A stretch of DNA of 25,398 nt from Mnemiopsis leidyi (GCA_000226015.1 JH153078.1:40821-66218); one strand, 5' to 3'; positions 19,901-25,398 are shown, numbered from the stretch's first letter. Translations and numbers: made by a program. Notes: generated from the sequence alone by a model not told the origin.

Positions 19901-22900
19901 ACTTGTACACACTAAGTACTTGTACACACTAAGTACTTGTACACACTAAGTACTTGTACACACTAAGTACTTGTACACACTAAGTACTTGTACACACTAA
20001 GTACTTGTACACACTAAGTACTTGTACACACTAAGTACTTGTACACACTAAGTACTTGTACACACTAAGTACTTGTACACACTAAGTACTTGTACACACA
20101 ACACACAAACACAATTTTTACTTACATTTACCTATAAAAACAACAAGTTAACTGACCGTGTATGAGAGATCGTTCTCCTGATTAGCCTTGATATCACTTT
20201 TAGTTCCCGCTATCTCCGCGTTGTCTTTAAACCAGGAAAACTCTCCAGTAAAGCCAGTATTTCCCAGTTTACAAGACAACTGGTACTGTTTTCCCAGTCC
20301 CATGTCAGCAGTTACCGGGTTAAGGATGAAATCTGAAGTAGGAAACTAGTTACTAGGTATTCTTGTTTTATCAGAGCACCTTAGACTATAAAATAACAGT
20401 GAGATTCATAGTAGACATGTAGTCAAGTCTGTGAAGGTTTTACTAATGTTGGTAGGTAAAATTGCGGAACAAATCCTTAGTTCGTCTGGTGTGGCGGGTA
20501 AATTTCAGAAACACTTTGGCGGTTCTGAACATATCTTGGGGAAAGTTTCTGTACCTAATTACCTACTTAGGTACCAATATCAATGGAGAGTTTCTATACT
20601 TACCAATGACGGTGACAGTAATTTTGTCAGAGTTCAGGTCACCTCCCTTGAACTCGTCTTTAGCAGTGTATGTAGCTTTGCAGTAATAGTCTTCTGCTAT
20701 ACTTGCCTAAAATTAGTCTTGCTTACGGGAGAAAAACAAGTAAAGAGGTGCATGGCATGCATCAACAACTTTTAAGTGAAATTATCGTTAACAATATTTT
20801 TGCGTCAATTTCAAACCAATTTGAAAACATAAAAGAACGTCTCAGCCACTTTTCCTCACATTGTACGAATGTATTATCTCGTAAGTACTGGTGTATTACC
20901 TCGTAAGTACTGGTGTATTCCCTCGTAAGTACTGGTGTATTCCCTCGTAAGTACTAGTGTTTTACCTCGTAAGTACTGGTTGGCATGGTGTATTACCGGT
21001 TGGCATGGTGTATTACCTCGTAAGTACTAGTGTATTCAGCGTTGGCATGGTCACTCTGGTACTCCTTCACCAAACTATCGTCAGCTGACTTGTACCAGTT
21101 CACCTTGACGCTGTACGGAGTGTTAGGAATGGTACAGGAGAGGGTAGAGGTTTGTCCTTGTAGCACACTGACCGGCTGAGATACTGACACGAACTCTGGG
21201 GGTGACGTCATCTTAGTGAAAATAAACAACAACAACAACAACAACGTAACAAGATACTGAATTTCTAGCCCTATTCTGAAAATACAGTACACCATCTTTA
21301 GACTAGAAATATTAGAGTTTGCACTTTTTAACAAACAATATATCTAAACCAAAAATTCAAATGTAGATTGATTTAACGCATTGCTGGTTTACATGACTTA
21401 CGGATCACTTGAACAACAGCAGCGTCACTAGTGACTGTTCCTCCTGCAAAACTATCAAGAGCGTTGTAAGTAGCTGTACACTTGTAGGAACCAGCAGCAG
21501 CTACCTGAATAAGGAGGGTATTAGGTCGAACTGTGTAGAGGTGTTATCTAACTTTTTTGTGTTGTACATTACCACGTTACCTGACCTGAACATGCTCCAA
21601 GTATCGTGTGTAAGAAATTCTGAAAATTAGCCCGGACCAGACTTGTTATAATCTACAGATAATCTGGTAACCTGGTAGAACAAAACCTAGAGATGTAGAG
21701 GATAGATAAGTAAGATGAGAAAGAAGTGCCCATACCTGTGTTGTGGAGGAGGGGTCAGTATTAGCAGATCCCATAACCTGATCATCTTTGTACCACTGTA
21801 CCGACACTTCGTATTTGGAGCTGGTGACAGTGCAGGTAAGTGTCCCTGCAGTGTCCTTCAGAATGTATGTTGATGTAGGACTTGTGTCAAACCCTGAGTA
21901 GTTTTGGTATTTGTTTGTGTAAAATAGGTCAGATGATAAATTTATTTAAACTGAAGCTAGTTTATACCTATATCGATTAAAGTCTATTAAGCACTTAAAT
22001 TCATACCGAGTACTTCAACAGTAGCTGAAGAGTTCGTCTCAGCTCCAACATACTGGCAACTATAAGTTGTTTTTTCAGTTGGAGGCGGCTCAAGAGTCAA
22101 CTTTGTTTTCTTTGTGTCTGAGTCCCATGAGACTTTTTCATCGTCAATCTTTTTAGTTGTTGAACCAACTATCCAGATCAAATTTTTGCTATCTATTTCA
22201 ATGTTCGCCTGAAAAAGTTCAAGTAACAAGCATAGGTTTATAGTTTCAAACTCAACAAAAACTAACAACTAAGTAAATTTATTTTAGTGCTCCAAAATCA
22301 AAACTAAAACAGAAGAAGCAGTCAGCAGCTTACAGTAATGGTGCAAGTTACGGTCACTGAGGTTAGGTGTCCTTTCACCACGTAAATATCTTCCCCGGCT
22401 AAAGTTACTGGAAAAAGAAATGATAAAGGTTGTACGTCGCTGAGAAGAAATGATAACCTAATGAGAAACACTTAGATGGTAAAACAATTAAGTCAGTAGT
22501 CTATCAGAACAGTCATAGTCAAAGGGCATTTTGGCTCCACAATTTCTTACCAATCGGCTTCTCCCGCCAATAACCGGATTCAGTGGCAAAGTATTTAAAC
22601 GAAACTGCTGTAACAACATTGCCACCATAATCATCTAAGCAGTTGTTTGCTTGAAAATCTATAGTGGCTAAGTGAATCTCTTCAACATGTATGTTCAAGT
22701 GAGTGGAAGTCTTAGAGACAGTCCATGTCCGTTCCTGGTCAGTGGTCTGTCTTGCTGTCAGGTATTGAAAGTGCCCATCAGATCCACACCCATGGATGTA
22801 CCATCGGGTAGGTTCCCAACCTACACGGCCAATGTTTTTGCCGCTGGAGTTATAAAAGTAAACGACTTTGTTGTAGTCAGGGTTTGATGCATATTTAAGC

Positions 22901-23387
22901 TGAAGAGAATATTTCTCAAGAGCAATTGCTTTAGCACAGGAGAAGTCTGCAACACAGTCTCCAGTAATTTTCTCATACCCTGGGGCAGAGTAATATTGTC
23001 AGTCTGTCAATAGTAGAAAAATAAAAACTAGAAAATTGTGTATCTTACTGCAGGTCAATGAAAGAATCCTCCTATTTTTGTTTATAAGTTAAAGAGTTTA
23101 AAACATAATAAAGTATACAACATGTTGAGACATTTAACAAGCATGTTATTTGGTCTGCATTGTAAGCTGTAACTTCATTGGTCATTACTCATTAATTTAT
23201 ATATAAATATATGGATATTCAAATTGGAGGTAACATTAAACATTTTCAGTAACTAATCTCACTGAGCTAATTGGTCAGAAACCAATTTGAATAATTATGA
23301 AGATTGAGAATAAAGTGAAATAAACTTACCAGTTGAAGCAAAGGATATTTGGAGAATCGCTGCACACAGTGCAAATCGAAATAGCAT
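4883..23387 (-). CDS. Large multi-Ig cell-surface protein gene (22-24 exons)
   Basis: I assembled this gene from splice signals and phase. Predicted order: signal peptide (residues 1-19), unrecognised four-Cys domain (20-162), ten Ig domains (163-1084), then a probable single transmembrane helix and short tail, about 1118 aa in all if the end model is right. All inter-domain introns are phase 1, the usual arrangement for shuffled extracellular modules, and every traced exon keeps the frame open. Each Ig domain has two core cysteines, and all but Ig5 have the core Trp. No kinase, fibronectin III or other named domain was seen. The likely role is adhesion or recognition at the cell surface; an allorecognition or immune-type receptor is one possibility but nothing here proves it. 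A plus-strand gene lies inside the Ig5-Ig6 intron. I do not recognise an ortholog. Confidence 0.88.
5275..5754 (-). CDS. Ig domain 10 (two exons)
   Basis: The exons are 5754-5624 and 5401-5275. The first holds the B-strand Cys (ATFTCSG) and C-strand Trp (TVNWFST). The second has STYEWTI and the F-strand Cys in VVECRISW. The internal intron is phase 0 and lies after strand C. The acceptor of the first exon lies inside a 36-bp tandem duplication. The donor GTTAGT at 5623 leads straight into AACTAAATGTTAACTAAAAC-type repeats. The second exon exits in phase 1 through GTGAGT. Confidence 0.85.
5430..5623. repeat. TTAACTAAATGT-type imperfect repeats in the Ig10 intron
   Basis: Degenerate units of roughly 25-35 bp built from GTTAACTAAATG and AAAACAAACG fill most of the intron between the two Ig10 exons. 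The array runs right up to the GTTAGT donor, whose bases belong to the repeat. Confidence 0.7.
5750..5824. repeat. 36-bp tandem duplication spanning the Ig10 acceptor
   Basis: GAACACTGGAATACAGAAGT followed by TTGTAATTATAATATA occurs twice in tandem. On the minus strand each copy contains TTCTGTATTCCAG followed by TGTTC, so the 3' splice site and first exon bases are both duplicated. The two possible exon starts are 5754 and 5790. Confidence 0.9.
6175..7055 (-). CDS. Ig domain 9 (two exons)
   Basis: The exons are 7055-6927 and 6336-6175, both phase 1 in and out. The first carries LTLTCTL and the core Trp in RAYWIAGG. The second carries VTLTNV and the F-strand Cys in VPHNCVFVF. The internal intron falls after strand C, as in Ig6, Ig7 and Ig10. 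The intron between the two exons holds ACCAGTGGTAACC-type repeats near 6388-6473. Confidence 0.85.
6388..6473. repeat. AACCAGTGGT short repeats
   Basis: About eight degenerate copies of GTAACCAGTGGT lie in the Ig9 internal intron, some 50 nt before the 3' splice site of the second exon. They do not include the splice site. Confidence 0.75.
7190..7455. repeat. Purine-rich repeat in the Ig8-Ig9 intron
   Basis: The plus strand is almost all A and G, in GGAAA and AATTTAAGG units. A larger unit is duplicated about 101 bp apart (ATAAATTTAGGGAAATTGAA at 7291 and a near copy at about 7392). On the transcribed sense (minus) strand this is a long polypyrimidine tract just downstream of the Ig8 second-exon donor. 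Confidence 0.75.
7464..8047 (-). CDS. Ig domain 8 (two exons)
   Basis: The exons are 8047-7918 and 7600-7464. The first has GKLTCSI and the core Trp in VTWKKG. The second has SWERSITNAQ and a classic DAGTYSCVLSV F strand. The internal intron is phase 2, unlike every other Ig domain here. I chose it because the strong donor GC|GTAAGT and the acceptor CCGCAG|TATC only join in frame that way. The exit to Ig9 is phase 1 (GCCG|GTAAGG). Confidence 0.87.
7741..7840. repeat. GCCGGC/GTCGGC inverted-repeat segment
   Basis: TTTAGTCGGCTATTGCC near the start, AGCCGG repeats in the middle and ACATAGCCGAC near the end form an imperfect foldback inside the Ig8 intron. The TATAGCCGAC motif recurs in the hairpin at 11971. 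Confidence 0.5.
8714..8797. repeat. 43-bp tandem duplication
   Basis: TGTTTAGATCCATGAAAACA followed by TACACTCCCACTCCCTGAAAC is present twice, starting at 8714 and 8757, with one or two differences. It is intronic. Confidence 0.85.
8877..8966. repeat. 28-bp tandem repeat
   Basis: GATACTTTGTATCATTGAAT followed by GTAGGGC(A/T) is repeated about three times, with one shortened unit (GATACTTTGTATCAT). It is intronic and contains no splice site. Confidence 0.8.
10984..11675 (-). CDS. Ig domain 7 (two exons)
   Basis: The exons are 11675-11569 and 11152-10984. The first has STVSCKL and the core Trp at its very end (EVYWK). The second runs from YNSDKITGNV to SNFFCHWVW, where the F-strand Cys is followed by extra Trp and acidic residues. 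The internal intron is phase 0, directly after strand C. The acceptor of the second exon is the first of four tandem copies (11141-11345). Confidence 0.86.
11141..11345. repeat. 59-bp minisatellite carrying the Ig7 acceptor
   Basis: GTCCGAGTTATACTGAAATA starts at 11141, 11200, 11259 and 11318, an exact 59-bp period. In the minus-strand sense each unit contains ATATTTCAG followed by TATAACTCGGAC, so the 3' splice site plus the first codons of the exon are copied each time. Most units also contain two CACGTG hexamers. Confidence 0.93.
11970..12014. repeat. Near-perfect 43-45 nt hairpin
   Basis: ATATAGCCGACC and GGTCGGCTATAT pair perfectly over 12 bp. After one A-A mismatch, TTTTCC and GGAAAG pair further (one G-T), leaving the loop TGAGT. 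The stem is shorter than a usual animal microRNA precursor, and the outer motif recurs at 7741-7840, so a mobile-element foldback is more likely. Confidence 0.7.
13140..13560. repeat. Degenerate tandem repeat of about 110-120 bp
   Basis: About three to four diverged units are marked by GTGACCCCTT at about 13144, 13262 and 13492, with a weaker TTGACCCCC near 13384. Each is followed by a GGAAATTTT-like segment, TTAGACCAGTAT, AAATTTGACG and GAATCCG. It is intronic and the differences make coding use unlikely. Confidence 0.7.
13633..14625 (-). CDS. Ig domain 6 (two exons)
   Basis: The exons are 14625-14515 and 13818-13633, phase 1 in and out. The first begins DLKTEAEVNG and carries ATTLTCIV and the core Trp in SYWKVNG. 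The second has TSKLKIKSV and the F-strand Cys in GSFTCIYVY. The internal intron follows strand C. The acceptor lies at the edge of a 40-bp tandem array. The exit donor is ACTC|GTGAGT. Confidence 0.87.
14615..14800. repeat. 40-bp minisatellite carrying the Ig6 acceptor
   Basis: Units of AAATCTAAAAACAGAACATG followed by TTAATTCTGCTTCTGTTTTC repeat at 39-40 bp. In the minus-strand sense a unit reads CTGTTTTTAG then ATTTGAAAACAGAAGC, so the acceptor and the start of the Ig6 exon are both copied. Exon starts would be 14625, 14664 and 14704. The two farthest units have lost the AG. Confidence 0.9.
14801..16600. other. Intron sequence without a gene
   Basis: This is part of the Ig5-Ig6 intron of the large gene, upstream of the nested gene. 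Apart from a perfect hairpin at 15783-15814 I see no coding exon, RNA gene or repeat array. Confidence 0.5.
15783..15814. repeat. Perfect 14-bp hairpin
   Basis: CTAAACTACTTTAG, loop AAGC, CTAAAGTAGTTTAG. The stem is perfect and A+T-rich. It is isolated in intron sequence, with no U-run to suggest a terminator. Confidence 0.75.
16737..16748 (+). promoter_or_regulatory. TATA-like element of the nested gene
   Basis: CCAATAAATACC lies about 75 nt upstream of the ATG at 16819, a suitable place for a TATA-type element of a gene with a short 5' leader. The match is loose. Confidence 0.25.
16819..17968 (+). CDS. Nested small secreted protein, H-type-lectin-like (three exons)
   Basis: Exons are 16819-16946 (phase 2 out), 17194-17362 (phase 0 out) and 17849-17968; together they encode 138 aa. 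A signal peptide MKVAIVICLVVVCSAV opens the protein. The mature part has four cysteines (ELC, RIC, ADC and the C-terminal YTC), suggesting two disulphides. LADCKFTSPPIIIAK followed near the end by FRVSWSATGY resembles the 'F..PP.v' and 'F.v.W.A.G' pattern of H-type lectin folds, which would mean sugar binding, but this is a weak match. The gene lies inside, and opposite to, the Ig5-Ig6 intron of the large gene. Intron 1 is very T-rich. The donor edge of exon 2 is duplicated 43 bp downstream. Confidence 0.8.
16963..17110 (+). repeat. T-rich low-complexity tract in the nested-gene intron 1
   Basis: A run of TTTTTTCTTTTGTTTT-like sequence fills the first half of the intron, resembling the polypyrimidine tract that the large gene has in its own sense strand at 7190-7455. 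Confidence 0.7.
17330..17405 (+). repeat. 43-bp duplication of an exon edge
   Basis: TCCGACCAGCTGATCCCCAC followed by TGACAACTATCAG ends exon 2 at 17362 and is copied at 17373-17405 with one change. The true copy is followed by GTATGT, the second by ACCTAT, so the second cannot act as a donor. Confidence 0.92.
18214..18816 (-). CDS. Ig domain 5 (two exons)
   Basis: The exons are 18816-18656 and 18319-18214, with a phase 0 internal intron just before strand F. The first has KTATLRCDV, but where the core Trp should be it reads VMKFTVDG, so Trp is replaced. The second has the F-strand Cys in DKTYACVVGW. The exit is phase 1 (ATAG|GTAGGT), leading to the 3.6 kb intron that hosts the plus-strand gene. 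Confidence 0.85.
18450..18590. repeat. Short duplication inside the Ig5 intron
   Basis: ACCCCTGTCTACTTTCATCC at about 18446 recurs as ACCCCTGTATATTTTCATCC at about 18557. The copies are about 110 bp apart and do not reach either splice site. Confidence 0.5.
18858..18925. repeat. CATAAACATAATTTGT short repeats
   Basis: Four or so degenerate units lie in the Ig4-Ig5 intron, about 45 nt upstream of the Ig5 acceptor in the sense direction. The splice site is not included. Confidence 0.7.
19356..20332 (-). CDS. Ig domain 4 (two exons)
   Basis: The exons are 20332-20157 and 19470-19356. The first has YQLSCKLG and the core Trp in EFSWFKD. The second has NTGVYFCRAVYG. The internal intron is phase 0, just before strand F, as in Ig2, Ig3 and Ig5. 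The 17-bp array at 19873-20098 lies in this intron, about 60 nt past the donor. Confidence 0.88.
19873..20098. repeat. 17-bp minisatellite, 13 near-identical copies
   Basis: The unit ACACACTAAGTACTTGT recurs 13 times with almost no variation. Each unit joins two palindromes, AAGTACTT and TGTACA. Such homogeneity implies recent expansion, so copy number should vary between individuals. Confidence 0.95.
20604..21195 (-). CDS. Ig domain 3 (two exons)
   Basis: The exons are 21195-21017 and 20706-20604. The first has TSTLSCTIP and KVNWYKS. The second has the AEDYYCKATY F strand. The internal intron is phase 0, before strand F. The first exon ends TSTYE at a GAG|GTAATA donor, the first of six tandem copies of this edge. 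The exit is phase 1 (ATTG|GTAAGT). Confidence 0.88.
20871..21040. repeat. 22-bp minisatellite carrying the Ig3 donor
   Basis: CCTCGTAAGTACTGGTGTAT followed by TA repeats six times, with one unit modified by a GGTTGGCATGG insert that is itself duplicated. In the minus-strand sense each copy reads AGTACTTACGAG, the true exon end, and then GTAA, GGAA or ATAA. At least two intronic copies keep a GT in the donor position. Confidence 0.92.
21402..21893 (-). CDS. Ig domain 2 (two exons)
   Basis: The exons are 21893-21736 and 21504-21402. The first has AGTLTCTVT and VSVQWYKD. The second has AAAGSYKCTATYN. The internal intron is phase 0, before strand F. Splice sites are canonical and no tandem repeat touches them. 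Confidence 0.88.
22007..22407 (-). CDS. Ig domain 1 (two exons)
   Basis: The exons are 22407-22334 (only 74 nt) and 22208-22007. The first ends just after the B-strand Cys (VTVTCTIT). The second carries the core Trp (NLIWIVG), TKLTLEPP and TTYSCQYVG, plus an NSS glycosylation site. The intron position, immediately after the first Cys, is unlike the other nine domains. Phase is 0 inside and 1 at both ends. Confidence 0.86.
22551..22979 (-). CDS. Unrecognised N-terminal domain exon (143 codons)
   Basis: A single phase 1-1 exon follows the signal peptide and is fully open. Its four cysteines fall as DCVADFSC near the start, HGCGS in the middle and NNCLDDYGG late. Aromatic-rich stretches such as VVYFYNSSGK, EPTRWYIHGC and VSFKYFATESGYW suggest a beta-rich extracellular fold. 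There is no Ig core pattern (no C...W...YxC), and I recognise no named family. It might bind a ligand at the tip of the Ig stalk. Confidence 0.82.
23330..23387 (-). CDS. Signal-peptide exon of the multi-Ig gene
   Basis: ATG at 23387 opens MLFRFALCAAILQISFAST, a clear hydrophobic signal peptide, and the exon ends in phase 1 at ACTG|GTAAGT. It joins in frame to the 143-codon exon. A TATA box lies about 50 nt upstream, so the leader would be only some 20-25 nt. Confidence 0.85.
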
Positions 23388-23433
23388 CACCAGTGGACTG
23401 TACTCATTTGTTGTACTAAAGAATATGATTCAG

Positions 23434-23440
23434 TTTTATA
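23434..23440 (-). promoter_or_regulatory. TATA box of the multi-Ig gene
   Basis: The minus strand reads CATATAAAACTG. The TATAAAA core ends 47 nt before the ATG at 23387, leaving room for initiation about 30 bp downstream, near 23408. Confidence 0.55.
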
Positions 23441-23504
23441 TGCGGCCTCAGCATTAGGGGGGAGGATTAAGATGACCACCTTATTTTGACCATTTGGCCT
23501 AGGA

Positions 23505-24090
23505 CAGGGTGTCACGGTCATGGTCAAAAAATATTCAACTATGGTAAAATCAAAAATATGGTAAATATGGTAAAAACGATTCCCAGTTCTGCCAACCCTA
23601 GAGGGGTGAGCTAAGGGCATCACCTATGCAATCTTCTTTGGTCGACTCAGCCGAATGACTGAAAAACCGTGATTGAAGGTTTATTGAGTAACGTCTCTGT
23701 TAAAAGATATAGAATTTTCCAGGAGCCCCTTCAGTATAACTGTAAAATCCTGGTGTGTAACAGGACAGATACAATTTACAAATACCATATTACTGGGGTC
23801 AAAATGGCTGCCCACCATGGCCAATAAGACTATGAACTGTCACTGTCAAATTAGCCAGACGTTTAAATTCCATTGATCATGACCAAGGATAATATCTTGG
23901 GCAGTCAGTGGTCATGGTAAATATTTTCACCACTGACCACGGGCCACAGGGGACATTTCCGGTGAAATTGGCCATGGTTTTTTACCATAAACCATTGCAA
24001 AAGTTTCGGGGTGTCAGTAATCAGTGTTCATGGTCAAGTTTTTTGACCATTGACCATGGGGCAAATCTTAGAGTTTCATGGCCATGATCA
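23505..24090. repeat. GGTCATGG/CCATGACC palindrome-rich region
   Basis: Many near-palindromic variants of TGRCCATGRYCA occur, e.g. CGGTCATGGTCAAAAAA near 23515, TTGATCATGACCAAGG, CAGTGGTCATGGTAAA, GGCCATGG near 23970, and TTCATGGTCAAGTTTTTTGA with TTGACCATGG near 24030-24060. No gene is seen. It may be a foldback repeat. Confidence 0.55.
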
Positions 24091-24264
24091 GCAGCCTACT
24101 CATTCCCAGGCATTATCATTACGATATAAAACTAGGATAGATGGTAAAACCCAGCCTATTGTAGAACTTACAAGGCAATACCATACACTTCCTAGCTTGA
24201 GTAACAGAACAGAATATGTCAGTCCAGTGATTGTAAGAGGCACATACTGGTGTGGTACATACTT

Positions 24265-24317
24265 TTCAGGTTCCAATGCACTACTAACGTATCGAGGAGG
24301 TATATTCAGGTGTCTGA
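24265..24317. repeat. 53-bp direct repeat, copy 1
   Basis: TTCAGGTTCCAATGCACTAC through AGGTGTCTGA is repeated at 24708-24760 with one base changed. The ORFs on both strands across 24050-24400 show no recognisable domain and look like chance. Confidence 0.92.
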
Positions 24318-24581
24318 GGGGTTTCTTATTTGAAATTTCGATCCAGCTGGACCTGGTCACTATGGAGCTAATCTGGGTTTCATCTGCAGTTTCTAGCTAG
24401 AACTGCACGGATACTGGATAGTATATATACATTGATCAGTGATCAGGGACCCAAACTCGCAACATGTGGAATATGATGAGATGCTAATACTTGCAATTGA
24501 GCAGATAACAACTTCCATATATGGAATGATTGATGGTTATCTAGCAGTATAAGTAGTGCTTGGAATATATGATCAGCAGGC

Positions 24582-24652
24582 AGCTACTTGGTTGAGTGGC
24601 ATTTCGCCCTGCCTCGCAATCCAGCGGTTGCAGGTTCGAATATGCTCGGGGA
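24582..24652 (+). ncRNA. tRNA-derived SINE-like head
   Basis: TTGGTTGAGTGGC (24588-24600) resembles a pol III A box, and GGTTCGAATAT (24633-24643) a B box, about 45 bp apart. The intervening CCTGCCTCGCAATCCAGCGG could be an anticodon arm, as in tRNA-derived SINEs. The acceptor stem does not pair well, so it is not a functional tRNA. Confidence 0.55.
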
Positions 24653-24707
24653 AAGCCTCACTCGTAAAATCAGTAAACGTGCCAAGATAACCTTGGATTG
24701 CTTACTC

Positions 24708-24760
24708 TTCAGGTTCCAATGCACTACTAACGTATCGAGGACGTATATTCAGGTGTCTGA
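24708..24760. repeat. 53-bp direct repeat, copy 2
   Basis: This copy has one mismatch to 24265-24317. It lies about 55 bp after the tRNA-like head, so the shared segment may be SINE body sequence. Confidence 0.92.
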
Positions 24761-25114
24761 TCTGGGACTGGCTTAGTTGTAATTCATACTTTTCTCACAA
24801 TTTAACTGCTGAAACACTGAACAGTTACTGTCTACTTTTCTTGGGATAAAAATTGGGCCTCTTCATAATCATAGCAGCTCAAGAAACTTATTTCGGATTT
24901 TCAATAACAAAAATGCTTTCACAACAATGAATTTACGAGTCTTAAGTTCTCGAATAGAAGTACAGAATAAGTCGCTCAATGATAAAATAGAGTACAGTAG
25001 TACAAAATATAACTGATCACAGTCGGAAAGTTTAAATTTGCCATTCGACACTTATGTACGACTTTATCAGATCGTATCGTTATTGTAAAGTGATAGTTTG
25101 ATATCTGAGTTAAG
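24761..25114. other. No recognisable gene
   Basis: A+T-rich sequence follows, without convincing exons or repeats on either strand. Confidence 0.5.
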
Positions 25115-25264
25115 ATGAATAATGATTATATACTGTCTATTAACCAGTCAAAAGATGATGCTGATCTTTGGTCACCTAACAACTTCAATCTTTGCCCAAC
25201 CGTACACCGCAAAACACTTATGCATTCACTGTCTGAGGAAGTTGAAATAATAAATGTTGTCGTA
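25115..25264 (+). CDS. Doubtful first exon of a further plus-strand gene
   Basis: ATG at 25115 (context AAGATGA) opens a 50-codon frame (MNNDYILSINQSKDDADLWS and on) ending near a GTC|GTATGA donor-like site. The stop would otherwise be at 25265. Farther on, the frame SFTEGVAAVGHSRDKKLYLG stays open to the window end and might be a following exon. No family is recognised. If real, it is divergent from the multi-Ig gene and about 1.7 kb from it. Confidence 0.22.
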
Positions 25265-25398
25265 TGATTAATTTTATGTACAAAACTATTTTGAGGTACC
25301 AAAGTACCTACTCTTTTACTGAAGGTGTTGCAGCAGTTGGACACAGTCGAGATAAGAAGCTCTACTTAGGTATTTATGCTTCTACACTCATCTTATCC

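Noticed and set aside
19873-20098. CRISPR-like array
   Set aside because: The repeats are directly adjacent with no unique spacers; it is a minisatellite in animal DNA.
20431-20775. 114-codon plus-strand ORF
   Set aside because: It is the antisense shadow of the Ig3 second exon (20706-20604).
24050-24400. Overlapping ORFs of 116 and 86 codons on opposite strands
   Set aside because: Neither shows a family motif, and the region includes the 53-bp repeat, so it is more likely repeat DNA.
24582-24652. Functional tRNA gene
   Set aside because: A and B boxes are present, but the acceptor stem does not pair and the 3' part deviates from tRNA consensus; better read as a SINE head.

Overview
The window looks like nuclear DNA of an invertebrate animal. 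Coding sequence is split into short exons with GT-AG introns, splice phases are consistent across more than twenty exons, and the gaps hold transposon remnants, foldback elements and minisatellites. A hydrozoan or other cnidarian would fit, but that is a weak inference. There are no bacterial operons.

The main feature is one large minus-strand gene running from a signal-peptide exon at 23387 down to about 4883. I traced 22 coding exons by hand from splice sites and reading phase. They give a secreted or cell-surface protein with a signal peptide, an unrecognised 143-residue four-cysteine N-terminal domain on a single exon, and ten tandem immunoglobulin (Ig) domains, each on two exons. The end is probably a transmembrane helix with a 12-residue tail; that last step is less certain. 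A TATA box lies just upstream of the first exon, and an AATAAA lies just after the proposed stop. The likely role is cell-surface adhesion or recognition.

A second, smaller gene lies on the plus strand inside the 3.6 kb intron between Ig5 and Ig6 (16819-17968, three exons, 138 aa). It encodes a small secreted cysteine-containing protein, possibly related to H-type lectins. Its transcript runs antisense to the host gene.

The left 4.4 kb is mobile-element debris: an inverted-repeat element enclosing a decayed gypsy-type integrase fragment (about 255-931), a set of foldback repeats (1781-2365), a decayed hAT transposon with matching terminal inverted repeats (2384-3732), and a 14-bp satellite interrupted by a 313-bp inverted-repeat element (3735-4345). 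The right 1.9 kb, upstream of the large gene, holds GGTCATGG-rich palindromic DNA, a tRNA-derived SINE-like head, a 53-bp direct repeat and a doubtful first exon of another gene at 25115.

The most unusual signal is that tandem repeats in this locus repeatedly start exactly at exon edges and copy splice sites. The Ig3 donor, the Ig6, Ig7 and Ig10 acceptors, and the donor edge of exon 2 of the nested gene are each duplicated in minisatellite fashion. The Ig10 copy would insert 12 codons in frame if used; the Ig7 copies would bring in a stop.
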